64,000 nt of DNA, from the NCBI GenBank assembly GCA_035528035.1, contig DATKZI010000060.1, positions 1-64,000 on the forward strand. Reading direction: 5' to 3'. This DNA is from JABLTI01 sp035528035 (GTDB taxonomy: Archaea > Asgardarchaeota > Heimdallarchaeia > JABLTI01). The translations under genes and the position numbers were made by a program. This document shows positions 48,054 through 57,320 of this stretch, piece after piece (position 1 is the first letter of the stretch; each line of letters opens with the position of its first letter). A model generated the notes under the pieces. The model was not told the DNA's origin. It saw only the letters and a program-made list of their open reading frames with translations, and did not search any database.

Positions 48054-48785
48054 CTATGCCCCTCTTTTTACACCAATTAATAATCCTCTATCATCAAATA
48101 ATCCTTGTGGCAATAGCGTTGGATACATATCGTACTTTTCAAACCAAGAAATAAAATCTGACATAGGAAACATTGCTAACTCATGCAAATCAACAAAATG
48201 CTTTACCTTTTTACCTCTTTCAGCAACTAGGATGTGTTGTTCAAAGTGGCTAATATTGTCATTCTTTAACTCTAAGGTATATAATCTAGCGATTTTAATA
48301 TCATCACCATTATAGATATTCATAACTGGGTCATCAACATTATACATTTCCTTAGTTAACCAAGGTTCTACTATCAAGATTCCACCAGGTTTAAGATGTT
48401 TGGAAAAAGCTCTAATGGCACTTTCCACTCTATCTTTTTTTGTTATATAACCAATTGAACTATAGAGACAAGTAATGACATCAAATTTTCTATTTAAATT
48501 CAAATCGGACATATCTGCTTCAATAAATTCGATAGTCGGTAATTTTTCTCGAGCGATTTCTAAAACTGCTGGGTTTAGATCAGTTCCGATGCAATTGAAA
48601 TCATCTATAAAATACTGTAAATGGTTTCCTGTTCCACAAGCACAATCAAGCAAATCATTACCTTTCGATTTTTTATATTTTGTAATGATCTTCTTTATTT
48701 GCTGACTTTCTTTTTTGTATTCTTTTCCACTATACAATAAATCATAGTATATTGCTTGGGAAGTATAAAGTGCTTGTATTTTCAT
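48054..48785 (-). CDS. Class I SAM-dependent methyltransferase
   Basis: 243 residues. Motif I LLDCACGTGNHLQYF, acidic end of strand 2 in CIGTDLNP, motif II/III EADMSDLNLNRKFDVITCLYSSIGY and HLKPGGILIVEPWL define the Rossmann methyltransferase fold. The substrate is unknown. ATG start. The stop is TAG, with TAA six codons later. Confidence 0.88.
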   Translation of the reverse strand: MKIQALYTSQAIYYDLLYSGKEYKKESQQIKKIITKYKKSKGNDLLDCACGTGNHLQYFIDDFNCIGTDLNPAVLEIAREKLPTIEFIEADMSDLNLNRKFDVITCLYSSIGYITKKDRVESAIRAFSKHLKPGGILIVEPWLTKEMYNVDDPVMNIYNGDDIKIARLYTLELKNDNISHFEQHILVAERGKKVKHFVDLHELAMFPMSDFISWFEKYDMYPTLLPQGLFDDRGLLIGVKRGA

Positions 48786-48936
48786 AGTTAAACATATCTT
48801 TGTTTTGTTTATAAAATTTCAAGTTTATTATGATATTATATTGATTATTTATCTAATTAGAATAAAAAAGAATTAAAAGAATCTTTAGAAAAACTCATAG
48901 AGTATTTTTCTTATAATAAATTGAGAGTGAATAAAA

Positions 48937-49425
48937 ATTACTATAACAAATGATGGCACCATAAATTATCGAGTAGCAGGTGTTATTATTAAAAATAATA
49001 GAATACTTTTACATAGGTCAGAAATTGATGATTTTTGGGCATTACCTGGTGGCAGTATTAAATTCATGGAAACCTATGAAAAAGCGATTAAGAGGGAATT
49101 TAAGGAAGAATTGAACATAAAAATAGAAGTAGGAAGATTACTATGGGTTCTTGAGAATTATTTCGAATACCAAAATGAAAAAATTCATTCTATAGAATTT
49201 TACTTTTTGATAACTCCATTAGATTCAGAAGAAAAATTAAGTTCTGAAGAATTTTTTGGGAAAGAAGAGCATTTTTATCATGAAAAATATGGTCAGTTAA
49301 AATTAATCTTTAAATGGTTTTCATTAAACGAGTTGGCTGAAATTGATTTAAGGCCAAAAATCCTCAAACAAGAATTAAAATCTATACAACCTTATCCAAA
49401 ACTAATTCGTAATAAAGATCTTTAA
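48937..49425 (+). CDS. NUDIX hydrolase with non-canonical start
   Basis: About 163 residues. The complete Nudix box is present: G-x5-E-x7-RE-x2-EE (GGSIKFMETYEKAIKREFKEE). The preceding NYRVAGVIIKNNRILLHR and FWALPGG strands are typical and lie upstream of the first ATG (49066), which falls inside the Nudix box and cannot be the true start. Between the TGA at 48928-48930 and those strands there is no ATG, GTG or TTG in frame. Candidate starts are ATT 48937 (nine bases after GAGAG, 48923-48927) or ATA 48931. Hydrolyses nucleoside diphosphates linked to another moiety; specificity unknown. Confidence 0.8.
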   Translation: MTITNDGTINYRVAGVIIKNNRILLHRSEIDDFWALPGGSIKFMETYEKAIKREFKEELNIKIEVGRLLWVLENYFEYQNEKIHSIEFYFLITPLDSEEKLSSEEFFGKEEHFYHEKYGQLKLIFKWFSLNELAEIDLRPKILKQELKSIQPYPKLIRNKDL

Positions 49426-49502
49426 AATTTCTTAATGAATTATTTAATTTTAAACTATGGACTACAAACAATCAATATTGGGTATATCTATAGGTGTGTA
49501 AA

Positions 49503-49958
49503 ATGGAAAAAACCGAAGATGTTTATAATTTTATCCTGAAGAAAATATCTGAAATTGGTAAATATTTGATTACTAATAATTATACACCAGTAGATATTTA
49601 TGTTCAAGAATTACAAGCTTATTTTGAAGGTGATGCTCCATCTGGTGATAGCATAACACTCGATATGGTTCTTCAAAAAAAATGGCTACTTGTTCATGAA
49701 ATAATTGAGCTATCTGAATTAAAGAAACAAAGTTTTACTATTAATTCCAATTTATTATTCACTCAACCTGCTGAGGTTTTTAATGCTCATTTAATAGCTA
49801 CAGAATGGGAATTAGCTTTAGCTTTAAAAGAAAATGATCGACAATGGATACAAAAGCGATTGAAAGATATTCAAAGTTGGTTAGCTGATACCTCACTAAA
49901 TAATGAATTAAAAGCTAGATGCAAAAAGCTATATCAGATGTATTATGAACTGAGATGA
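49503..49958 (+). CDS. Hypothetical helical protein
   Basis: 152 residues from the ATG at 49503; AGGTG (49492-49496) is six bases upstream, favouring it over GTG 49494. All-helical prediction, with a notable EIIELSELKKQSF stretch and RQWIQKRLKDIQSWLAD. No signal peptide or membrane segment. Family not recognised. It lies downstream of the NUDIX gene. TGA stop. Confidence 0.6.
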   Translation: MEKTEDVYNFILKKISEIGKYLITNNYTPVDIYVQELQAYFEGDAPSGDSITLDMVLQKKWLLVHEIIELSELKKQSFTINSNLLFTQPAEVFNAHLIATEWELALALKENDRQWIQKRLKDIQSWLADTSLNNELKARCKKLYQMYYELR

Positions 49959-50092
49959 AAAGATGTAGATTGTTATTTTTTTATTACTAAAAATGCTATA
50001 ATGAAGACATCTATGATTCATTTATAGGGATATCAAAATTAATTACCTGTCTTTAGTCTTTAAGATTTATAGGGAAAAAAAGAAAAAACAGC

Positions 50093-50118
50093 GGAGGAAA
50101 ATCCTCCAATTTTTTGAT
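50093..50118 (-). terminator. Hairpin with T-rich tail at the 3' end of the GATase-like gene
   Basis: GGAGGA (50093-50098) and TCCTCC (50102-50107) form a 6-bp stem with a three-base loop. On the minus strand, the stem is followed by GCTGTTTTTTCTTTTTTT. It can also act for plus-strand transcripts (AATTTTTT on that side), so it may be bidirectional. Confidence 0.55.
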
Positions 50119-52431
50119 TTAATTAGTTCTTTTCTTTTTGGCACGACTTGCTACTGAGGCAATTATTATGATTAAAACTATTAATACTAATCCACCTGCC
50201 ATAGCATACCAAGCCCAATCTGGTAAACCTAATCCAAAGAATCCTGAAGCTTCATCCAGCATAAATACTAATTCATTCTTCCAGAGCTCATAGTTGTCTT
50301 TATATGCAGAATCATCTGAATCTCCATTGAACATATCAATTAAGTAACCATTGTAAAGGGTTTTCTTGTTCTTGGAAAGAACTATTATTGCTTCACCAGC
50401 TTCTTCATTTAGAGTTAAACCAGCTACAGCTGTCGCACCATTTATTAAAGTAAAAGTATCACCTTCATCAGCAGCTGATTCAGTGTTGTCAAAGTAATCC
50501 GAGTTAAACGCATGTGGATTATTGAATATTTTATGTTCTGTATCCCAGATATATAAGGGAGGTTCAGTAGTGAAATCGCCAGAATATTCCATGCCTAGCT
50601 TGCCCCAAAGTGTATGATTTTGATGACTATCAATGTCGAAATACGACATAATTAATCGACCACCAGAATCAACATATGCTTCTATATCATCAAAATAAGC
50701 ATCTAGACCAAAATAGCTAGGATTGTCAATAATTACCAATTTCCAATCATAAAGATGAAGTGATTGGTTGAATGCTACCATTCCACCGGATCCACCAGAA
50801 GTTATATGGAATTTAACTCCAAGATCCTTTAATGCAAGAGATAGTGCATTTCTATAATAATTAACAGCCCAAGGATTATCGGTATAGATTAATACATCCG
50901 CATTTTTAGATGTTAACCAATTAGCAATATTGCGAAGGAATTGTCTATTATTATCATGATTAATTAGGTCACCAACCGACTGGAACCAATTAATATCGGA
51001 TGTAACAACAACTCTTCCTTCACCAAATTCATTTGCAGCAGCAACGATGTTCAAATTAGGTCCATCATACCATATTGGAAACGCACTACCTGAAATATTG
51101 ATATATCCATAGAATGATGCTTCAAAGGCAACACAACTTTCTAAAATTGGGTGTGGAAAGTTATCTACAATACTAGTTGCAGAAGATAATCCATCAATAA
51201 CATTCATACCAAAAGGAGCTAATAATTTATTTTGTTGATCAGTTGGTTGTTCAAATGTCATAAAAGGATTGTCAACAGCAGCGAAAAGTGATCCTCCTTC
51301 TGAAATCCATTCTTCCAAAGTAGTAAGTTCACTACTCGTATAATTATAATCTGGAGAAACAGATATTAATATATCATATTTTTCTAGTATTTCAGTAGTT
51401 ATATTATCACCACTTAAACTTGGGTAGAGTTTATCTACAGTGTAGCCAAGACTAACAAGGTAATCCCTCATCCCTATATAATATCCTGGAAATATTGTTA
51501 ATAAATCCCAATCATCAATTCCAAGTCTTGGTTGATGTGATAAATCATAAAGTATTCTTCCTTTTGGTTGTGGTGCTAACCAATCAACTGAATCAATAAT
51601 TAATTCTTCCAATTCAGGAATTGGCTCATGAGCAAGATCCCATCCTACAGAAACAACTTTTCCACCACGATAACTTGGATCAAAAGCTATTATAGTTTTC
51701 ATATTAGAATTAGCAATACTTTGAGCAATAGGTATTATATCACCAAAGATTGTTGTTCCTGATAGAGCTATCCAGTCCCAACTACAGTATCCATATCCTC
51801 CATCTGCTGCAATTTCTGTTGTTAAACTATATTCTTTTGAGATGGGATGACGTGATTCAAAATCGAAGCCATCAGATCCGTAAGTCCAATAAATAGGATA
51901 ACCATCATCTCCTGCTGATTCAGCAGGAAGGATTCCAAAATATGCTAGGAATGAAGCTGAACCATCAAAAGTCATTATGCCTCCACCAGCAAGCCAGAAA
52001 TCCATTATTTCATTGGTTATCTTTTCTCTTGGATAATTGTCTGGTAATATTAGAACATCATAATTTACTGTGGTAAGCACTTTAGTGTCAATATCATCAG
52101 CTGTGAGCAGAGTTGTTGTTATCTTTTCATTTGCAGCAAAAATATCTACTAGATATGATACATTATTATTAGTCTCACCTATATTTGTAACATATGATGG
52201 AATTGTCGTATTATCTTCATCATATATAGCTACACGAATTTCATGCCCTAAAGTATAAGGTTTAGCTTGTATGGTAACCCCTGAATTATAATCTGGTTGT
52301 TTAGCTAAACCAACACTTGGAATTGTAACAAATAGAATTGAGAAAATGATGAAAAAACTAAGAATTCTTTTGCTCATTCCAAAGTTTTTTGATACATAAT
52401 TATTTTTTAATCTATTATCATCTTTTAACAT
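50119..52431 (-). CDS. Large secreted GATase1/DUF4350-like protein, C-terminally anchored
   Basis: 770 residues. Signal peptide near residues 20-42 (SKRILSFFIIFSILFVTIPSVG). Three similar alpha/beta modules follow, each with a 'VLILPDNYP' or 'DILISVSPDYN' strand and a following 'WISEGGSLFAAVDNP'/'FWLAGGGIMTFDG' motif, as in glutamine-amidotransferase-like, ThuA or DUF4350 ectodomains. No catalytic Cys-His-Glu triad is evident, so the role is probably binding or structural. C-terminal anchor (WAWYAMAGGLVLIVLIIIIAS) then RAKKKRTN. ATG 52431 or ATG 52377 may start it. Confidence 0.65.
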   Translation of the reverse strand: MLKDDNRLKNNYVSKNFGMSKRILSFFIIFSILFVTIPSVGLAKQPDYNSGVTIQAKPYTLGHEIRVAIYDEDNTTIPSYVTNIGETNNNVSYLVDIFAANEKITTTLLTADDIDTKVLTTVNYDVLILPDNYPREKITNEIMDFWLAGGGIMTFDGSASFLAYFGILPAESAGDDGYPIYWTYGSDGFDFESRHPISKEYSLTTEIAADGGYGYCSWDWIALSGTTIFGDIIPIAQSIANSNMKTIIAFDPSYRGGKVVSVGWDLAHEPIPELEELIIDSVDWLAPQPKGRILYDLSHQPRLGIDDWDLLTIFPGYYIGMRDYLVSLGYTVDKLYPSLSGDNITTEILEKYDILISVSPDYNYTSSELTTLEEWISEGGSLFAAVDNPFMTFEQPTDQQNKLLAPFGMNVIDGLSSATSIVDNFPHPILESCVAFEASFYGYINISGSAFPIWYDGPNLNIVAAANEFGEGRVVVTSDINWFQSVGDLINHDNNRQFLRNIANWLTSKNADVLIYTDNPWAVNYYRNALSLALKDLGVKFHITSGGSGGMVAFNQSLHLYDWKLVIIDNPSYFGLDAYFDDIEAYVDSGGRLIMSYFDIDSHQNHTLWGKLGMEYSGDFTTEPPLYIWDTEHKIFNNPHAFNSDYFDNTESAADEGDTFTLINGATAVAGLTLNEEAGEAIIVLSKNKKTLYNGYLIDMFNGDSDDSAYKDNYELWKNELVFMLDEASGFFGLGLPDWAWYAMAGGLVLIVLIIIIASVASRAKKKRTN

Positions 52432-52818
52432 AAATTAAAACACCAATAATAATTATAATAAAAAGATGAATAATACCTCTTTTAACATTTTTGCACAAAT
52501 TAAGGTATAATCTGTAAATTTCACATAAACCACTACCAACATTTTGTGAAACTAAAAAAACTAAATATTATAAGAAAACATAACAGCAGTAGATGCTAAT
52601 TTTTATTATAATAAAAAAGTGTTTTTAACAATTAATTTTTAAAAAACCATTACATAGGATAATTTTTTTGAATTCGTAAAATTCAAGGAAAGAATCTATT
52701 AGTTCATTAATTTCTTTTTGCATTTATTGTTAAAATATCATTTTTACCACTCGAAAATCCTTAATTATAGGTATATCTATGATATACAAATTATAAAATT
52801 GCAATTCTTGGTGCTAAT
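52432..52818. other. Divergent intergenic region, 387 bases
   Basis: Promoter space between two divergent surface-protein genes. AT-rich, with TATA-like runs (e.g. TATATCTATGATATAC around 52770) but no operator, hairpin or RNA gene that I can support. Confidence 0.45.
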
Positions 52819-55248
52819 ATGTTAAAGAAAGTTACTTGTCTACTAAAGATATACTCAATATTTTTTATTCTATTTACACTTATAACCATTAGTATCTCTA
52901 CAGATTCAATGAAAAGCTCAAAAAACTCTGAATACTTAACTTCTCAAGTATTGGATAACAGAAACAGCTTTAAAACTCCCCTATTTGAGGTTAAAGCTCC
53001 TAACATTATTGTTTCTCAAATTTACGAAATTAATGATGATGAAATTGGTAGTAGTGATGGGGATGGTGATCATTTTGTAGATGCTGGTGAAACGATAGAG
53101 TTACGATTGCAATTAGAAAATAATGGTGACCAAGCTGTTACAAATGTCTATGGTTATTTATCCTCTATTAACACATATGTGACAATAAGTTCTGCTAATC
53201 AATCTTATCTTGAAATAGATATTGGTTCAACAAGACTCTCTACTTCATATTATATAATTGAATTTAATAGTAAATTCAATACCAGTGATAGTATTAGTTT
53301 TAATTTGGAAATAACTACTACTGAAGGTACTTGGTATGACACTTTTGAATTAACTATTGTTGGCGTTCCGGAACCTGTTTATTATGGCCATATCGTAACA
53401 AATGAAATTAATGGAGATCTTAATGCTGATGATGATGGGATTATTGATCCAGGGGAAATCATTACCTTTCAATTATATATTGAAAATATCGGTGAAAGTA
53501 ATTTCTTTGATGTAGATGGTTATTTGTCAACTACAGACCCTTTTGTTACTGTTACAGATCCTACAGGATATATTGGTACGATTTATGGTGGTGATTTTGA
53601 TTATGGTTATTTTGCCATGGAAATTAGTGGAGCTTGTTCTGAATTACATAATATACCACTAAATTTCTCTCTAACGGATAAATTTAGCAATATCTGGAAT
53701 ATTAGTTTTGAAATAATTGTAAGTGGTTTTCCCATATATCAAATCTCAAATCTTACATTCTTTGAATATTATGGAGATGAAGATGGTATAATGGATGCTG
53801 GGGAGTCTTGGTCTACTCAATTAACAATTCAAAATATAGGTGGAGCGATTGGAAAGAATGTTGATGTCTATCTTGGATCTAGCGAAGACGTTGTTGAATT
53901 TTATTATTATGATGATCACAATATTACAATAGGTGATTTACAAGCTGGTTTTTCTGAATTCGTTGTAAGTTACTACTATTGGCGATTTATCATTTCTGAT
54001 CGTGCAGCAGAAGGTCAACAACTACAATTCTTTATCTCAATTACTGATGATAATGGTCTACCTGCTACTATCTTCAATACTTCAGCTCAAGTTATTGGTG
54101 TTGCTGATTATGAGTTGTATGATTTTAATATAGTGGAATATTGTTATTATGATGATGATTGTAATGGAAGAATAGATGCTGGAGATACTTATATCGTTAA
54201 TATTTCTGTTATAAATATCGGAAAAACCACTGGCAATGCAATCACAGTCTATTTATATTCAAGTGATACCTATATTGAATTCTATTATGAAAATGGTTCT
54301 TACTATAATTTTGGCTCCTTAGATGAAGGAGATTATTATTGGTATTATGGTTATTATTACTGGGAGTTTACTATTTCAGAAAAAGCAAAGACTGGACAAC
54401 TAATAAATTTCACAGTAGTTATTAAAGATGCATCTAATAGAGAATGGTTTTTCCCAATCACTATTACTATTGAACATGGACCAACTACATTCTTTTATAC
54501 TGCACGGGGTATTGCTTGGACAGTTGGAGGTACAGCTGCATTCCTAATTTTCTTTGTGTACCCAATAATTCGCAATAAAAAATCAAAGAATAAGGGATCA
54601 ACTTTGAAAAGCCAATTTAAGAAATGGCGAGATGATCAAAAAGAAAAGAGAAAAGAGAAGCGTATACAACACGAAAAAGAACACTCCCAAAAACAAAAAG
54701 CAAAAGAAGCAGTACGACAGGAACAAGAAAGAGAAAGAATTGCACGAATCAATGCAAATGAGAGGCAATTGCTAGAAAAATTTGAGAATATTTTAGAGAT
54801 GTCGGAAAGTGTTGATATTTCTCTTGTTGCTAAAAGTCTAGGATTATCAGAATCGCAGCTTTTTGAAAAACTAATCCAGTGGCAAGATGTGCTTCCATTC
54901 AAAATTGATGGTCAATTTATAGAAGTAGATGACTCAGAGGATTTCACACAATCTATACATGAAAAGATAGCTGAAATTTCAAAGTATTATTCATGCTACA
55001 ATTGTGGTTTTCCCATAGAAAGAACTACTAAAGAATGTCCTGATTGTAAAAGCGAGATTATTCTGTGCTCAGTATGCAAATTACCTATTTCCTTTGGTGA
55101 TGATATTGCTACCTGTACTCTGTGTGAAGCAAAAGGACATCTAACACATATGCAAGAATGGGTAAAAACACAAGGGAAGTGTCCTATCTGCCTTCAAAAA
55201 TTATCATTAAGAGGATTAGTACAAAGTATAACAGAAGATAAAAAGTAG
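52819..55248 (+). CDS. Receptor-like membrane protein: Ig/CARDB-like ectodomain, winged helix, zinc ribbon, RING/PHD-like module
   Basis: 809 residues. Signal segment about 5-25; four ectodomain repeats of about 120 residues, each opening with an Asp/Glu-rich (calcium-like) motif (DGDGDHFVDAGETIELRL, DADDDGIIDPGEIITFQL, DGIMDAGESWSTQL, DDCNGRIDAGDTYIVNI), CARDB/Ig-like. One membrane segment near 567-590, then a Lys/Glu/Gln coiled coil (about 600-655), a winged-helix-like segment (LLEKFENILEMS...VAKSLGLSESQLFEKL), zinc ribbon C726-C729-C740-C743, and a C4H2C2 cross-brace-type set C750-C753-C766-C769-H774-H777-C788-C791. RING/PHD-like modules often belong to E3 ligases; activity here is inference. 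TAG stop. Confidence 0.75.
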   Translation: MLKKVTCLLKIYSIFFILFTLITISISTDSMKSSKNSEYLTSQVLDNRNSFKTPLFEVKAPNIIVSQIYEINDDEIGSSDGDGDHFVDAGETIELRLQLENNGDQAVTNVYGYLSSINTYVTISSANQSYLEIDIGSTRLSTSYYIIEFNSKFNTSDSISFNLEITTTEGTWYDTFELTIVGVPEPVYYGHIVTNEINGDLNADDDGIIDPGEIITFQLYIENIGESNFFDVDGYLSTTDPFVTVTDPTGYIGTIYGGDFDYGYFAMEISGACSELHNIPLNFSLTDKFSNIWNISFEIIVSGFPIYQISNLTFFEYYGDEDGIMDAGESWSTQLTIQNIGGAIGKNVDVYLGSSEDVVEFYYYDDHNITIGDLQAGFSEFVVSYYYWRFIISDRAAEGQQLQFFISITDDNGLPATIFNTSAQVIGVADYELYDFNIVEYCYYDDDCNGRIDAGDTYIVNISVINIGKTTGNAITVYLYSSDTYIEFYYENGSYYNFGSLDEGDYYWYYGYYYWEFTISEKAKTGQLINFTVVIKDASNREWFFPITITIEHGPTTFFYTARGIAWTVGGTAAFLIFFVYPIIRNKKSKNKGSTLKSQFKKWRDDQKEKRKEKRIQHEKEHSQKQKAKEAVRQEQERERIARINANERQLLEKFENILEMSESVDISLVAKSLGLSESQLFEKLIQWQDVLPFKIDGQFIEVDDSEDFTQSIHEKIAEISKYYSCYNCGFPIERTTKECPDCKSEIILCSVCKLPISFGDDIATCTLCEAKGHLTHMQEWVKTQGKCPICLQKLSLRGLVQSITEDKK

Positions 55249-55363
55249 AAATTTAAGTTTAAAGATAATCTTAATTCTACTTTTTTTTCCTAGAGATTCT
55301 ACAAATTTGGAAATTTAACTTTTCTTTATTGAAAAATTGGTTAGCTAGCGTGAACAATAAATA

Positions 55364-55380
55364 GCAAAGGTATATTTAAC
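55364..55380 (+). promoter_or_regulatory. Predicted TATA promoter of flavodoxin gene
   Basis: GCAAAGG-TATATTTAAC is a good BRE plus TATA match about 35 bases before the ATG at 55413, implying a leader of about 10-15 bases. Motif and spacing only. Confidence 0.5.
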
Positions 55381-55412
55381 CCATACTGAATAAATAAAAT
55401 GATGATGGTAAT

Positions 55413-55925
55413 ATGGTAAAAGCAATAGTACTCTATAATTCTCATACTGGGAATACTAGAAAAGTAGCAATGAAAATTGCTGAAGGATTAGAAGCTGACT
55501 GCAGAAGTAATAGAAAAATACCTGATCTCAAGAATTATGATTTGATTGTTGTTGGTTCTTGGGTCATTATGGGTATGCTTAGTTTTGCTGGTAAAAGATA
55601 CTTGAAAAGATTAAAACGAAAGAATATCGCAGGTAAAAAAGTAGCTCTATTCTTTACTAGTGGTGCACCAGATGCAATTAATCCCATGACAGAGAAAAGT
55701 GGTGAGCCAAAAATAATAAAAGATTCAATGTTTGCTGCTATGGAAAAAGCAGTTAATAAAAATAATCAAGTAACGATTCTTCCTGAGCGATTCTACTGCA
55801 TCGGTTCCGCTAAAATGTTTGGTAAAAATATGGAAAAGGATGCTATTGACCATCCCATAGACGAAGAATTAGCTCAAGCTAAAGTTTTTGGAGAACAATT
55901 GAAAAAGCAGCTAAAAACTCAATAA
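55413..55925 (+). CDS. Flavodoxin-family protein
   Basis: 170 residues. The FMN phosphate loop SHTGNTRKVA follows the first strand (KAIVLYN), and the second region YDLIVVGSWVIMGMLS and FFTSGAPDAINPM fit flavodoxin-like folds. Electron transfer with FMN, cytosolic. Standalone domain of usual length. ATG start. The next gene is 116 bases downstream and has its own SD, so it may be separate. Confidence 0.88.
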   Translation: MVKAIVLYNSHTGNTRKVAMKIAEGLEADCRSNRKIPDLKNYDLIVVGSWVIMGMLSFAGKRYLKRLKRKNIAGKKVALFFTSGAPDAINPMTEKSGEPKIIKDSMFAAMEKAVNKNNQVTILPERFYCIGSAKMFGKNMEKDAIDHPIDEELAQAKVFGEQLKKQLKTQ

Positions 55926-56041
55926 ACTTGATGTTACTAGCTTATTTCTTTTTTTTTAAAAATTATTTTTCATATATACTTTTGAAAAGATAAATATAAG
56001 ATAAAAATAAGATATTCTAATTATTTATTAGAGGAATTTAA

Positions 56042-56407
56042 ATGCCAAGATTAAGAGTACATATTAAATTCGACAAATTGCTAAAAGAAAAGGGTATAAT
56101 TTCTGAAGAAGCCAATGGTCGGTCAGTTCACACAAGAATCGATAAAGACACTAACTATTTTGGACCAAATAAGAGTGTAGCTGATCCTGATAAAACAATT
56201 AAGCTAATTAGAGGGTGGATAAGTAGTTGGGCTCATTTTGGTCGTAAAGGAACAAAAACAGATTGTGTTAGAATTGCTCTAGGTCATATGGTTGTTGACG
56301 ATATTCGATCTCGAAAAGAATATACTAGTGAAAGTGATTTGCTTACTCGAGCATTAATTAGTTATAAGAAAAAGGGATTCCATAAAACCTTTTATCGCGA
56401 AAAATAA
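56042..56407 (+). CDS. Small basic hypothetical protein
   Basis: 121 residues, Lys/Arg-rich. MPRLRVHIKFDKLLKEKGI, then RGWISSWAHFGRKGTKTDCVRIALGHMVVDDI. No membrane segment or signal peptide. ATG start with GAGG and six-base spacing (GAGGAATTTAAATG), preceded by AAATATAAG-type TATA at about 55993. Family not recognised; basic composition suggests nucleic-acid or membrane-surface contact, unproven. Confidence 0.65.
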   Translation: MPRLRVHIKFDKLLKEKGIISEEANGRSVHTRIDKDTNYFGPNKSVADPDKTIKLIRGWISSWAHFGRKGTKTDCVRIALGHMVVDDIRSRKEYTSESDLLTRALISYKKKGFHKTFYREK

Positions 56408-56451
56408 TTTTTTTGTTTCAAATTATATTCTCCGATAAAAGATTTCTAAAA

Positions 56452-57171
56452 TTAACTTATTAGATAATTTACTAGTAATTTTATGTTAGGATTGGTGAAA
56501 TCATGGTCTTGCAATTGGTAATATTTTTTGGTTACATAATCACGATATTCTTCTTTTATTAATACGTTATTTAATCCGAGAGTTTTTAAAATTATAATCA
56601 ATCCAGCCATAGCAGATTCAGGTAAATCGATTGATTTTAAATTCTCATAAAGATCATTTAGTAGTTGATTTTGTAAAAGTGGATTTTTCAAGCGATAGTG
56701 CTTAGGGACAATTATATTGGCATAATATACTATTGCTAGAATAAACATTGGTAAAACCAAAAGTATAGAGAAACAAATCAAGTAACGAGCAATTTGAAAT
56801 CTCTTTGGTTCTTCAATAAGAATCTCTCTTCTTATTAAGGAATCAAATTGATTATTTTCAAATACTCTATAAGTGTCAATAAAACGATTTAACCATTCAG
56901 CAATGGTATATTCTTTTGGACAATCACGTATTATTAGGTAGATTTCATCTAATAAATCAAATCCCGTTAACTCGTTTTCAATGGTTCTAACACAGAGGTC
57001 TTTTTCATCTCGCAATTTAAAAGTTAATCTATCTAGATTTATTAGATCAATAATTGCTGCAGCAAAGAGTCCTAATTGATAATTGCCGTCTTTTTTAAGC
57101 TGACCTCTTTTATTAAGTCTTAATATTTGAAGTAAATCAACTACACATAGTCCCTTCATTTTTCTCAACAT
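56452..57171 (-). CDS. GPP34 (GOLPH3)-like protein with hydrophobic insert
   Basis: 239 residues. The N-terminal part has the GPP34 plan: VVDLLQILRLNKRGQLKK, YQLGLFAAAIIDLINLDRLTF, LDEIYLIIRDCPKEYTIAEW. The C-terminal part SAMAGLIIILKTLGLNNVLI and EEYRDYVTKKYYQL matches the last GPP34 helices (as in 'LALIYLAHASDVLEN'). GPP34/GOLPH3 binds phosphatidylinositol-4-phosphate at Golgi membranes. Between the halves there is a hydrophobic stretch (ICFSILLVLPMFILAIVYYA), so this copy may be membrane-inserted. ATG start. Family assignment is by eye and not certain. Confidence 0.6.
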   Translation of the reverse strand: MLRKMKGLCVVDLLQILRLNKRGQLKKDGNYQLGLFAAAIIDLINLDRLTFKLRDEKDLCVRTIENELTGFDLLDEIYLIIRDCPKEYTIAEWLNRFIDTYRVFENNQFDSLIRREILIEEPKRFQIARYLICFSILLVLPMFILAIVYYANIIVPKHYRLKNPLLQNQLLNDLYENLKSIDLPESAMAGLIIILKTLGLNNVLIKEEYRDYVTKKYYQLQDHDFTNPNIKLLVNYLIS

Positions 57172-57287
57172 GAAATCTTTTATTATATTTAATCAACATT
57201 CATGCTTTTTGAACATTATTAATTGAATTCATCAGATTATAATAATATTAATTGTAATTGATTGTATTCAAAAGAAGATGATATAAT

Positions 57288-57320
57288 GATGGATTTATAA
57301 TTTAATCCATCCTTTTTTTT
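57288..57320 (+). terminator. Hairpin with T8 facing plus strand, between two minus-strand genes
   Basis: GATGGATT (57288-57295) pairs with AATCCATC (57304-57311), loop of eight bases, then C and eight T on the plus strand. On the minus strand it gives only a stem with no T-tract, so it would terminate a plus-strand transcript, although both flanking genes run leftward. Confidence 0.45.

Noticed and set aside
49066..49425. NUDIX gene starting at ATG 49066
   Set aside because: The start would cut through the Nudix box and remove the preceding strands, which are clearly coded upstream.
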